Source: Nocardioides halotolerans DSM 19273
GTDB taxonomy: Bacteria > Actinomycetota > Actinomycetes > Propionibacteriales > Nocardioidaceae
Direction: 5' to 3'
Length of the DNA: 64,000 bases
Assembly (NCBI RefSeq): GCF_000422805.1
Contig: NZ_AUGT01000025.1
Span: forward strand, 23,785 to 87,784
Under the pieces are notes generated by a model. That model was not told where the DNA came from. It made no database searches and saw only the letters and a program-made list of their open reading frames with translations. Below are positions 16,688 to 24,618 of this stretch, one piece after another. A program made the position numbers and the translations under genes. Position 1 is the first letter of the stretch. Every line of letters starts with the position of its first letter.

Positions 16688-17974
16688 TCAGAGCTCAAGC
16701 TGTCGCGCTAGTTCCGGCAGTCGCTGCCGCAGCTTGCTAAGCGCACCTCGGAACTCCTCAAGCGACCTGTCCTCCATGATCGCGGCCTTCAGTGCGATCC
16801 CGACGTCGCGCAAGGCCGTCTCCGAGGCCTTAGACGCCTTGGTGGTCACGTCGGAACGGCCGCCGGAGTTGGCCGATCGGCGGTAGGCGTCGTCAGCGAG
16901 TACGCACAGCTCTTGGACCGGACGCTCGAGCATCTGCCGCAAAGCCGGTGGAAGCTCTACGCTCATCTTTGCCACGTTGATCTGGAACGACTCGTCCAGA
17001 TCGGTGTCGAAGTCGATGGCGGCACGGGCAAGTTTCATGTGCTCGTCGATGCCGCGCAGGCCTGACCATCCACCGTGCTGCACGAGCCGATCGGCGCGAT
17101 AGATGTAGAGACCCTGTTGCCGGTTCCATTTGAGCGGTCCCGACAGCCGTTCGAACTCCTCCAACGAGGTGAACCGGTCCCGGGCCGGCAGCACCACGCC
17201 TCGGAACCGAACCTCGGACGAGCCTCGTTCTGTCTCGATCTCGTAGTGGTGTTCGTCGAGAACCTTGCGCTCGGGCTCGTTTGGAGCGAACGGGTCCCAG
17301 GCCCGGAGCTTCTCGTCGTCGACGCAGATGATGACCTCTTCACGTCCAGCGACGTCTCCGCCGATGAACCGATGGAACACCATGGCCAGGTGCTGCGACG
17401 TCTTGGACGCCAGTGAGCGAAGACGGCGACGGCCCCACCCGCTCTCGGCATACCGCTCGGGGAGCACGCGGTCAAGGTCTTCCCAGACCACGACGGTGCC
17501 TGGGGACTCGCGTAACAGATCCTTCGCGCGTTCGATGGCGGTGGAGGTCTCCCCCACGGTGATGTCCCACCGGTCACTGCGTGCCACCCGGTTCAGATCC
17601 AGGGTCATGACTTGGAAGCTGGCGCGCTTCGGCGCGGTACGGGTGACGACCGTCAGCCGCCTACATTGGGAGAAGGAGCCGGTCTTCAGGCCAAGGCCGA
17701 ATCGACCCAATTCGTTCTTTCCGTACGCTCTTCTCGTTCCGAACCGAAGAGCTTCGATCAGCTCGCGTGCTCTCATGCCGTCGCCGTCATCACTGATCAG
17801 GACGTATGAACCGTTCGGTTCGAAGTGCGTGTAGATGTTGATGCGCGCCGCGTTCGCAGTGATGGCGTTATCAACAAGGTCGGCGATAGCGGTCGGGAAG
17901 TCGTACCCGATGTCACGAAGGGACCCGGTGAGACGCGCCGCGGACGGTGCTACCTCGTACGTCTTGGTGTCCAC
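16688..17974 (-). CDS. MORC/MutL-like GHKL ATPase
   Basis: 428 aa, GTG start at 17974 with AGGAGG upstream. The Bergerat-fold motifs are near the N-terminus: N-box IADLVDNAITANA, G1 SDDGDGM, and G2 GRFGLGLKTGSFSQ, the MORC/Hsp90-type order. A second domain of the S5 type follows (VVWEDLDRVLPERY; FHRFIGGDV) with a helical C-terminus. Such single GHKL proteins associated with methyltransferases and Vsr are regarded as the bacterial relatives of eukaryotic MORC proteins. It is convergent with the methyltransferase (7 bp apart) and divergent from vsr (29 bp), and is a second, unrelated-length GHKL protein in the same locus. Confidence 0.9.
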   Translation of the reverse strand: MDTKTYEVAPSAARLTGSLRDIGYDFPTAIADLVDNAITANAARINIYTHFEPNGSYVLISDDGDGMRARELIEALRFGTRRAYGKNELGRFGLGLKTGSFSQCRRLTVVTRTAPKRASFQVMTLDLNRVARSDRWDITVGETSTAIERAKDLLRESPGTVVVWEDLDRVLPERYAESGWGRRRLRSLASKTSQHLAMVFHRFIGGDVAGREEVIICVDDEKLRAWDPFAPNEPERKVLDEHHYEIETERGSSEVRFRGVVLPARDRFTSLEEFERLSGPLKWNRQQGLYIYRADRLVQHGGWSGLRGIDEHMKLARAAIDFDTDLDESFQINVAKMSVELPPALRQMLERPVQELCVLADDAYRRSANSGGRSDVTTKASKASETALRDVGIALKAAIMEDRSLEEFRGALSKLRQRLPELARQLEL

Positions 17975-18003
17975 TATCGAGTCAACCTCCTAGTGTTCAC
18001 AGC

Positions 18004-18516
18004 ATGCCAGGCGCGAGGCGGCCGGACCCGAGTCGAGAAGGTGTGTCGGCCACAGGCTATTTGGCGCCACCGACAGTTCAGCCGCCGGTCTCCGCCGCCG
18101 CTCGGCGCACGATGCAAGGTAACCGAAGCACGGACACTGGCCCCGAGCTCGCAGTTCGCGCTCTTCTCCACAGGGCCGGACTGCGCTACCGGGTGAACGT
18201 GCCGCTGCCCTTCGACCGCCGTCGTCGAGCCGACATCGTGTTCAGCCGCGTTGGCCTCTATGTCTTCATCGACGGGTGCTTCTGGCACGGCTGCTCGGAA
18301 CACTTCGTCACCCCGAAGACTCGAACCGACTTCTGGCTCAACAAGGTGGGACGGAACCGCGATCGGGACCGTGACACCGATCGTCAACTCATCGAGCACG
18401 GGCTCGTCTCGCTGCGGATCTGGGAACACCTCCCACCGGATCAGGCGGCCGAACTGATCGTGGCGGCGTACGAGAGTTTGCAAGATCGACCTGCGGACAG
18501 GCGACACATCACCTGA
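18004..18516 (+). CDS. vsr: Very short patch repair (Vsr) endonuclease
   Basis: About 170 aa from the ATG at 18004. It has the Vsr hallmarks: RSTDTGPELAVRALLHRAG, RYRVNVPLPFDRRRRADIVF (with the catalytic Asp of ADIVF), VFIDGCFWHGC, and TDFWLNKVGRNRDRD. Vsr cuts next to the T of T:G mismatches created when 5-methylcytosine deaminates, starting repair back to C:G. It is thus the natural partner of the neighbouring cytosine methyltransferase. The gene is divergent from the MORC-like ATPase with a 29 bp shared promoter region. An upstream in-frame start at 17947 would overlap that neighbour and is less likely. Confidence 0.92.
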   Translation: MPGARRPDPSREGVSATGYLAPPTVQPPVSAAARRTMQGNRSTDTGPELAVRALLHRAGLRYRVNVPLPFDRRRRADIVFSRVGLYVFIDGCFWHGCSEHFVTPKTRTDFWLNKVGRNRDRDRDTDRQLIEHGLVSLRIWEHLPPDQAAELIVAAYESLQDRPADRRHIT

Positions 18517-18598
18517 ACACATTCCGCCGACAACCGCTGACGATGCGTGATGGATACATTGCCCGCTTCGCCGCTCCTTCCCCGTCGAAGGCCGACCG

Positions 18599-21547
18599 TC
18601 AGCTGCAGCCGCTGGTGCTGCCGCAGCCCTCGCAGACGTAGCAGGAGCCGGCGGGGCGCATCTTGGTGCCGCAGGTCATGCAGAGCGGGGAGTCGACGGC
18701 GGTGCCGGTGATCTGCTCGAGGAGCTCGGCGGAGGTCTTGGCCTGGCGGCCGGTGTCGGCGGAGGCGGGAACCTCGCGCTGCTCGGAGCCGTGGGTGTCC
18801 TTGGTCTCGACGACCTCGGCGTCGACGACCTCGTGGACGGCGGAAGTCTCGACGGGCTCGACCAGGGGGGTCGAGTCGGCGATGACCTCTGCGGCTGAGC
18901 CGAGCTCGTCGAGGGGCTCGTAGGAGCCGGTCTCGAGGTAGCGCTGGCGCTCGTCGGCGGAGAAGACGCCGAGGCCCTGGCGGGTCTCGAAGTCGAGGTA
19001 GTCGAGCGCGAGCCGGCGGAAGATGTAGTCCATGATCGACTTCGCCATGCGGACGTCGGCGTCGTCGGTGAGGCCCGCGGGCTCGAAGGACAGGTTGGTG
19101 AACTTCGAGACGTAGGTCTCCAGCGGGACGCCGTACTGGAGGCCGATCGAGACGGCGATCGAGAAGGCGTCCATCACGCCGGCGAGGGTGGAGCCCTGCT
19201 TGCCGAGCTTGAGGAAGACCTCGCCGAGCTCGCCGTCGTCGTGGGCGCCGGAGGTCATGTAGCCCTCGGCACCGCCGACGGTGAACGACGTGGTGCGCGA
19301 GACGCGCGACTTGGGCAGCCGCTTGCGGGTCGGCGCGTAGACGACCTTCTCGACGACCTCGACCGCGGCCTCGTCGGAGGACGTGGGCAGGCCCTGGTCC
19401 TTCTTGGCGGAGTCGGACTTGCCGTCGGAGAGGGGCTGGCCGACCTTGCAGTTGTCGCGGTAGATCGCGGTGGCCTTGAGGCCGAGCTTCCACGACTGCA
19501 GGAAGACGTCCTCGATCTCCTCGACCGTGGCGGTCTCGGGGAGGTTGACCGTCTTGGAGATCGCGCCGGAGAGGAACGGCTGGCAGGCCGCCATCATCCG
19601 GACGTGGCCCATCGGCTTGAGCGAGCGGGCGCCCATCGCGGTGTCGAAGACCTCGTAGTGCTCCTGGCGGAGGCCGGGGGCGTCGATGACGTGACCGTGC
19701 TCGGCGATGTAGTCGACGATCGCCTCGACCTGCTCGGGCTGGTAGCCGAGCTTGCGCAGCGCGCGCGGGATGGTCTGGTTGACGATCTGCATCGAGCCGC
19801 CGCCGACCAGCTTCTTGAACTTGACCAGCGAGAAGTCGGGCTCGATGCCGGTGGTGTCGCAGTCCATCATGAAGCCGATGGTGCCGGTGGGCGCGAGCAC
19901 CGAGGCCTGCGCGTTGCGGAAGCCGTTGGTCTTGCCGAGGTCGACGACCTTGGCCCACTCGGTGGTGGCCAGCTTGTGGACCTGGGCGTCGGCGATGGAG
20001 AGGGTGCGCACCGTGTCGTTGGCGGCCTGGTGCTTGCGCATGACGCGCTGGTGCGCCTCGGCGTTGCGGGCGTAGCCGGCGTAGGGGCCGACGACGGCGG
20101 CGAGCTCGGCCGAACGGCGGTAGGACGTGCCGGTCATGAGCGAGGTGATCGCAGCAGCCATCGCGCGGCCGCCGTCGCTGTCGTAGCCGAGACCCATCGC
20201 CATCAGCAGGGCGCCGAGGTTGGCGTAGCCGATGCCGAGCTGGCGGTAGTCGACGGTGGTCTTGCCGATCGCCTCGGTCGGGAAGTCGGCGAAGCAGATC
20301 GAGATGTCCATCGCGGTGATGATCAGCTCGACGGCCTGGGCGAAGCGCTCGGCGTCGAAGCCCCCCGGACCGGCATCAGTGTCGTCCTTGAGGAACTTCA
20401 GCAGGTTGAGCGAGGCGAGGTTGCACGAGGAGTTGTCGAGCGACATGTATTCGGAGCACGGGTTGGACGCCGTGATCCGGCCGGTCTCGGGGTTGGTGTG
20501 CCAATCGTTGATCGTGTCGTCGTACTGGAGCCCCGGGTCGGCGCACTCCCACGCGGCCTTGCTGATCTTGCGGAACAGGTCGCGGGCGTCGACGGTGTCG
20601 ATGACCTCGCCGGTCTTGCGGCCGCGCAGGGCGAAGTCGGTGCCGTCCTCGACGGCGCGCATGAACTCGTCGCTGACCCGGACGGAGTTGTTGGCGTTCT
20701 GGTACTGGACGCTGGTGATGTCGGCGCCGCCGAGGTCCATGTCGAAGCCGGCGTCGCGGAGCGCGCGGATCTTGTCCTCCTCGCGCGCCTTGGTCTCGAC
20801 GAACTCGACGATGTCGGGGTGGTCGACGTCGAGGACGACCATCTTGGCCGCGCGGCGGGTGGCGCCGCCGGACTTGATGGTGCCGGCGGACGCGTCGGCG
20901 CCGCGCATGAAGGAGACCGGGCCGGAGGCGGTGCCGCCGGAGGAGAGCAGCTCCTTGGAGGAGCGGATGCGGGAGAGGTTGAGGCCGGCGCCGGAGCCGC
21001 CCTTGAAGATGAACCCCTCCTCCTTGTACCAGTTGAGGATGGAGTCCATCGAGTCGTCGACGGACAGGATGAAGCAGGCGCTGACCTGCTGGGGCGACTC
21101 GGTGCCGACGTTGAACCACACCGGGCTGTTGAACGAGAAGTACTGGTGCACGAGCAGCCAGGTCAGCTCGTGCTCGAACAGCTCGGCGTCGGCCGGCGTC
21201 GCGAAGTAACCGTGGTCCTCGCCGGCCTTGCGGTAGGTCTTGACCACGCGGTCGACCAGCTCACGCAGGCTGGTCTCGCGGACGTCGGTGTTGAGCGCGC
21301 CGCGGAAGTACTTCGTGGTGACGATCGTCGAGGCGTTGACCGACCAGAAGTCGGGGAACTCGACGCCACGCTGCTCGAAGACGGTCTCGCCGGTCTTCCA
21401 GTTGGTCTGGACGACGTCGCGGCGCTCCCAGGTGAGCTCGTCGTAGGGGTGCACGCCCTCGGTGCTGAAGTGCCGCGTGAGGCTGAGCCCGCCCTGGCTG
21501 CTGTCGGCGGACTTGTTGGCGGCCTTGCCGCTCACCGTCTCGGTCAT
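18599..21547 (-). CDS. nrdJ: Vitamin B12-dependent ribonucleotide reductase (class II)
   Basis: 982 aa, ATG at 21547 with AGGAG at the proper distance. It makes deoxyribonucleotides using adenosylcobalamin to start the thiyl radical, independent of oxygen. Readable elements are VSACFILSVDDSMDSI, NPCSEYMSLDNSSCNLASLN (catalytic-region Cys), and PTGTIGFMMDCDTTGIEPD. The C-terminal Zn-ribbon-like tail CMTCGTKMRPAGSCYVCEGC carries redox/metal Cys. The linker before it is low-complexity acidic and contains the peptide LVEPVETS, encoded by a copy of a dispersed repeat (see 18841-18865). It lies downstream of nrdR and is probably co-regulated with it. Confidence 0.97.
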   Translation of the reverse strand: MTETVSGKAANKSADSSQGGLSLTRHFSTEGVHPYDELTWERRDVVQTNWKTGETVFEQRGVEFPDFWSVNASTIVTTKYFRGALNTDVRETSLRELVDRVVKTYRKAGEDHGYFATPADAELFEHELTWLLVHQYFSFNSPVWFNVGTESPQQVSACFILSVDDSMDSILNWYKEEGFIFKGGSGAGLNLSRIRSSKELLSSGGTASGPVSFMRGADASAGTIKSGGATRRAAKMVVLDVDHPDIVEFVETKAREEDKIRALRDAGFDMDLGGADITSVQYQNANNSVRVSDEFMRAVEDGTDFALRGRKTGEVIDTVDARDLFRKISKAAWECADPGLQYDDTINDWHTNPETGRITASNPCSEYMSLDNSSCNLASLNLLKFLKDDTDAGPGGFDAERFAQAVELIITAMDISICFADFPTEAIGKTTVDYRQLGIGYANLGALLMAMGLGYDSDGGRAMAAAITSLMTGTSYRRSAELAAVVGPYAGYARNAEAHQRVMRKHQAANDTVRTLSIADAQVHKLATTEWAKVVDLGKTNGFRNAQASVLAPTGTIGFMMDCDTTGIEPDFSLVKFKKLVGGGSMQIVNQTIPRALRKLGYQPEQVEAIVDYIAEHGHVIDAPGLRQEHYEVFDTAMGARSLKPMGHVRMMAACQPFLSGAISKTVNLPETATVEEIEDVFLQSWKLGLKATAIYRDNCKVGQPLSDGKSDSAKKDQGLPTSSDEAAVEVVEKVVYAPTRKRLPKSRVSRTTSFTVGGAEGYMTSGAHDDGELGEVFLKLGKQGSTLAGVMDAFSIAVSIGLQYGVPLETYVSKFTNLSFEPAGLTDDADVRMAKSIMDYIFRRLALDYLDFETRQGLGVFSADERQRYLETGSYEPLDELGSAAEVIADSTPLVEPVETSAVHEVVDAEVVETKDTHGSEQREVPASADTGRQAKTSAELLEQITGTAVDSPLCMTCGTKMRPAGSCYVCEGCGSTSGCS
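18841..18865. repeat. Copy of the dispersed 25-bp repeat core inside nrdJ
   Basis: This 25-base stretch agrees in 23 positions with 23114-23138 in the intergenic repeat cluster. In nrdJ it is read in frame and encodes most of LVEPVETS, in the linker between the catalytic core and the Cys-rich tail. It appears to be an insertion or fixation of the REP-like element in a permissive protein linker. Confidence 0.65.
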
Positions 21548-21649
21548 GCGCTGTGTCTCCTGGTCCCGTGATTGAGGCGTGGTCCCTGCTGATCAGTCTC
21601 TCTGGTGGCACCGACACTGCGCAGGGACAGCGGGGTTGCCGACGTGATG

Positions 21650-21685
21650 CGCCCGGTACGCCGCTTCCCCACGACGTACCGGGCG
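21650..21685 (-). terminator. Strong hairpin between nrdR and nrdJ
   Basis: CGCCCGGTACG and CGTACCGGGCG form a perfect 11-bp stem with a 14-base loop, located just after the nrdR stop and ~100 bases before nrdJ. There is no U-tract, so it may be a processing or attenuation structure that sets the nrdR:nrdJ ratio, not a complete terminator. Confidence 0.5.
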
Positions 21686-21694
21686 GTCTGTGGG

Positions 21695-22204
21695 TCAGCC
21701 GCTGGGGGCCGAGGTGAGGTCCTGCACGTCGTCGTCGAGGAGCGCGGAGAGCTGCTCGGCGCGGTGCGTGCGCAGGCTCTCGATCTCGATCTCGAAGTCG
21801 TCGGCGGACTCGAACTGCTTGTAGACGCTCGCGAAGCGCAGGAACGCCACGTCGTCGAGCTCGCGGAGCGGGGCGAGGATGGCCATGCCGACCTCGTGGG
21901 CGGCGAACTCGGCCTGGCCGGCGCCGCGCAGCGCGTCCTCGACCTGCTGGCCGAGGCGGGCCAGGTCGTCCTCGGAGACCGGCCGGCCCTTGCAGGCCTT
22001 GCGGACGCCGGCGATCGCCTTGTCGCGGTCGAAGCCCTCGGTGGCGCCGGACCGCTTGAGGACGGTCAGCTGCATCAGCTCGAGGGTGCTGAACCGCTGC
22101 TCGCACGACTGGCAGCAGCGCCGGCGCCGGATCGAGCAGCCGTCCTCGGCGACGCGCGAGTCGAGGACCTTGGTGTCGTGGTGCTTGCAGAACGGGCAGT
22201 GCAC
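21695..22204 (-). CDS. nrdR: Transcriptional repressor NrdR
   Basis: 169 aa from the GTG at 22204, selected because the family begins with an MxCPFC zinc ribbon ([15 protein letters not shown], then [13 protein letters not shown]). The ATP-cone domain follows ([20 protein letters not shown] and later [14 protein letters not shown]), which senses dATP/ATP and controls DNA binding. NrdR represses ribonucleotide reductase genes; here nrdJ is directly downstream. The in-frame extension to 22327 lacks family similarity. Tandem candidate NrdR boxes upstream (22358-22403) suggest autoregulation. Confidence 0.96.
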   Translation of the reverse strand: MHCPFCKHHDTKVLDSRVAEDGCSIRRRRCCQSCEQRFSTLELMQLTVLKRSGATEGFDRDKAIAGVRKACKGRPVSEDDLARLGQQVEDALRGAGQAEFAAHEVGMAILAPLRELDDVAFLRFASVYKQFESADDFEIEIESLRTHRAEQLSALLDDDVQDLTSAPSG

Positions 22205-22357
22205 GACGATCCTCCTCGGGGGTGGGGAACGGGCCTCGGTGGGCGCGGCTGGGACACCCTCGGAGAGGGTGTGGATAACGGGGGTCCTGCTGTGTAGAAC
22301 ACCGCTGCGGGTGTGGGGCTTCCGCATCCGGTCTGGGGAGTGACCAGCTCGCGCTGG

Positions 22358-22403
22358 GGACTAGATGTGGATAACTACACCGGTGTAACTACTAGATGTT
22401 GTG
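22358..22403 (-). promoter_or_regulatory. nrdR: Tandem candidate NrdR boxes upstream of nrdR-nrdJ
   Basis: Two copies of ACTAGATGT(G/T)G start at 22360 and 22391, exactly 31 bp apart, which equals three helical turns and the spacing known for paired NrdR boxes. The second copy fits the pattern ACACTATATCTTGTG remembered from NrdR boxes in 11 of 15 positions. Between them lies the perfect palindrome TACACCGGTGTA (22376-22387). No cobalamin riboswitch motif is recognised in the 22205-22550 interval, and no gene is supported there. Confidence 0.6.
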
Positions 22404-22550
22404 GTAACCGTACGCCGGGTCCGGACGTGGCGCAAGATCACTGCCGGATCAATTTGAGCCAGGTCACCCCGCCTGCGTTTGCGCAGGTCAGAGGGCGTAC
22501 GGCGGCCGGATCTGCGGACTAGAACCGGCGTGTCGCGGTCAGCGCCCGCG

Positions 22551-23075
22551 TCAGCGCGCGGCCAGCTCGGGGGCCGCGATCGCGGCCAGGTCGCGCCACC
22601 ACGCGAGGCGGGTGGGGCGACCGTCGTAATCCTTGCGCTGGTTGGCGCCGCTGGTGCCCGGGAGCACGAAGACCTCCGAGCGGCCGATGCCCCACGGGGC
22701 CGGTCCGAGACCGGGCGGTCGGTGGCCGAGCGCCCTCGCGGCGTACGCCGCCGTGCCCTTGGCGGTGAACGCCAGGAACGCCGGCTCCCAGCGCTCGACC
22801 GCCGCCACGAGCACGTCGATCTCGACCCAGCCGCGGTTGGAGTCGTGGTCCCAGTGACCGACGAGGTCGGTGAGGCCGAGCCCGTGGTCGACGACGGTGC
22901 GGTCCTCCTCGGGGCGCAGCCGGCGCGGGGTGAGGCCGGAGAGGTGGACGCACTCCCAGAAGTTATTGCCCGGGGAGGCGTAGTAGTGGTCGCGGGTCTT
23001 GGTGCTCTCGGCACCGGCCATGCCGCAGAAGACGATGACCGGGTCGGGGCCGACGATGTCGGGCAGGAGCTCCAC
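22551..23075 (-). CDS. mug: G/U(T)-mismatch-specific uracil-DNA glycosylase (Mug/TDG type)
   Basis: 174 aa from the GTG at 23075. It removes U (and T) mispaired with G to start base-excision repair. Family motifs are visible: VIVFCGMAGAESTKTRDHYY then SPGNNFWECVHLSGLTPRRL near the N-terminus (the usual GINPG...ARPGNRFW...LHLAGLTP block) and VLPGTSGAN in the C-terminal half. The catalytic Asn of the GINPG motif is not present here: the corresponding segment reads GMAGAES. The in-frame extension to 23201 is made of the dispersed repeat (PPLVEPVETSAAKG) and is not likely native. No clear Shine-Dalgarno precedes 23075, so the start is uncertain. Confidence 0.85.
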   Translation of the reverse strand: MELLPDIVGPDPVIVFCGMAGAESTKTRDHYYASPGNNFWECVHLSGLTPRRLRPEEDRTVVDHGLGLTDLVGHWDHDSNRGWVEIDVLVAAVERWEPAFLAFTAKGTAAYAARALGHRPPGLGPAPWGIGRSEVFVLPGTSGANQRKDYDGRPTRLAWWRDLAAIAAPELAAR

Positions 23076-23095
23076 GTGGGGCGGGTACCCGGTTG

Positions 23096-23336
23096 CGCGG
23101 GTGCCCTTCGCTGCGGAGGTCTCGACAGGCTCGACCAGCGGTGGTCGAGCGGGTGCCTTCGCTGCGGAGGTTTCGAGACGGTCGCTGCGCGACCTCCTCA
23201 ACCAGCGTGGGGTGGCGCGGGTGCCTTCGCTGCGGTGGTCTCGACAAGCTCGACCAGCGGTGGTCTATCGGGTGCCTTCGCTGCGGAGGTTTCGAGACGG
23301 TCGCTGCGCGACCTCCTCAACCAGCGTGGGCTTGCG
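23096..23336. repeat. Cluster of four alternating REP-like repeat modules
   Basis: Two module types alternate A-B-A-B, each opening with TTCGCTGCGG. Module A contains GTCTCGACA(G/A)GCTCGACCAG (around 23120 and 23239). Module B contains a palindromic part, GGTTTCGAGACGGTCGCTGC then GCGACCTCCTCAACCAGCG (around 23169 and 23288). The A-module core has a diverged copy inside nrdJ at 18841. Such modules are frequent in Nocardioides-type genomes; the cluster separates mug from the divergent nupC-like gene and likely forms stem-loops in RNA. Confidence 0.75.
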
Positions 23337-23355
23337 TACGGGGTACAGGGGCGAC

Positions 23356-24618
23356 ATGGGCGACTTCCGCGGGGTGCTCGGGCTGGTCTTCGTGCTGCTC
23401 TTGGCGGTGGCGTTCTCCAAGCACCGGCGCGGGATCTCCTGGCGGACGGTCGGGGTGGCGCTGGGGCTGCAGGTCGCGTTCGCGCTGCTCGTGCTGCGCT
23501 GGGGGCCGGGGCAGGACGCCATGGGCTGGGTGTCGGACCGCGTGGAGTCGCTGATCGGCTACACACAGGACGGGACGGAGTTCGTGTTCGGGCCGCTGAT
23601 GGCGGTCGGCGACGAGAACGACACGATCTTCGCGCTGCAGGTGCTGCCGGTGATCGTGTTCCTCGGCGCGCTGATCGGGCTGCTGTTCTACCTGCGCGTG
23701 ATCCAGTGGCTGGCCTACCTCGTCGGCGGCACGCTGAGCTGGCTGTTGCAGGTGAGCCGGATCGAGTCGCTGTTCGCCGCGACCGTGATCTTCCTCGGGA
23801 TGAGCGAGGCGCCGCTGATGATCGCGCCGTGGCTGCGGTCGCTGCGCAAGGGCCAGGTGTTCACGATCATGGTCGGCGGGTTCGCGGCGGCGGCCGGATC
23901 GACGCTGGTGGGCTACTCGCTGCTGGGCGCGCCGCTGGAGTACCTGCTGGCCGCCACGGTCATGAACGCGCCGGCCTCGCTGCTGATGGCCAAGATCCTC
24001 TGGCCCGACAGCACCCCGGCGGACCCCGACGACGAGGCCGAGGGCGTGGCCCCGCGCGACGCGGAGGACATCGACGTACGCACGATCCGCGACGAGGAGT
24101 CGCGCAACGCCATCGACGCGCTCGGTCGCGGCGCCCTGGCCGGCGGCCGGATCGCGGTCACGGTCGGCGCGCTGCTCATCGCGTTCATCGCGGCGATCTC
24201 GATGGCCAACGGCATCCTGGGCGGGATCGGCGGCTGGTTCGGGGCCGACGACCTCACCTTCGAGAAGGTGGTCGGCTGGGCGTTCGCTCCCCTGGCCTGG
24301 CTGCTCGGCGTCCCGTGGTCGGAGGCGGTCGACGCCGGCTCGTGGATCGGGCAGAAGACCGTGCTCAACGAGTTCGTCGCGTACGCCGACTTCGGGCCCC
24401 AGGTCGACTCGCTGTCGGGCGTGACGGTGGCCGTGGTGACGTTCGCGCTGGCCGGCTTCGCCAACCTCGGGTCGATCGCGATCCTGATCGGCACCATCGG
24501 GTCGCTGGCCCCCGAACGCCGCTCGTGGGTCGCCGAGCTCGGGCTGCGGGCGCTCCTCGCCGGCAGCCTCGCGAACCTCGCCAACGCCGCCATCGCCGGC
24601 GTCGTCGTCAGTCTCTAG
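23356..24618 (+). CDS. Concentrative nucleoside transporter (NupC/CNT family)
   Basis: 420 aa membrane protein, ATG at 23356. CNT proteins import nucleosides with protons or sodium. Family features include the N-terminal three membrane segments, VLPVIVFLGALIGLLFYLRV, the gate and core segments QVSRIESLFAATVIFLGMSE and APLMIAPWLRSL, TVLNEFVAYADFG, and a last region with GFANLGSIAILIGTIGSLAP. The length fits the 400-aa bacterial family. The 3' end overlaps the convergent gene's stop by 4 bp (CTAG). It stands alone; the repeat cluster lies directly upstream. Confidence 0.92.
   Translation: MGDFRGVLGLVFVLLLAVAFSKHRRGISWRTVGVALGLQVAFALLVLRWGPGQDAMGWVSDRVESLIGYTQDGTEFVFGPLMAVGDENDTIFALQVLPVIVFLGALIGLLFYLRVIQWLAYLVGGTLSWLLQVSRIESLFAATVIFLGMSEAPLMIAPWLRSLRKGQVFTIMVGGFAAAAGSTLVGYSLLGAPLEYLLAATVMNAPASLLMAKILWPDSTPADPDDEAEGVAPRDAEDIDVRTIRDEESRNAIDALGRGALAGGRIAVTVGALLIAFIAAISMANGILGGIGGWFGADDLTFEKVVGWAFAPLAWLLGVPWSEAVDAGSWIGQKTVLNEFVAYADFGPQVDSLSGVTVAVVTFALAGFANLGSIAILIGTIGSLAPERRSWVAELGLRALLAGSLANLANAAIAGVVVSL

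Larger units (their letters stand above)
6731..18516. other. Defence island: Z1 / PD-(D/E)XK / two GHKL ATPases / Dcm / Vsr
   Basis: Nine genes form a compact block between a broken response regulator (6300-6566) and nrdJ (18599). Five minus-strand genes (Z1, DUF4420 nuclease, GHKL ATPase, unknown, DUF6339) overlap each other end to end; the methyltransferase is divergent from Z1, and Vsr is divergent from the MORC-like ATPase. Third codon positions hold visibly more A/T than in the flanking backbone genes, a sign of acquisition. The combination of a 5mC methyltransferase, Vsr, Z1, MORC/MutL-type ATPase and nuclease matches systems predicted computationally in earlier work on MutL-like ATPases in restriction-modification loci. 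No integrase lies at its borders. Confidence 0.8.

Noticed and set aside
21548..22550. Cobalamin riboswitch in front of nrdJ or nrdR
   Set aside because: No B12-box-like motif or the expected extended structure was found on the minus strand.
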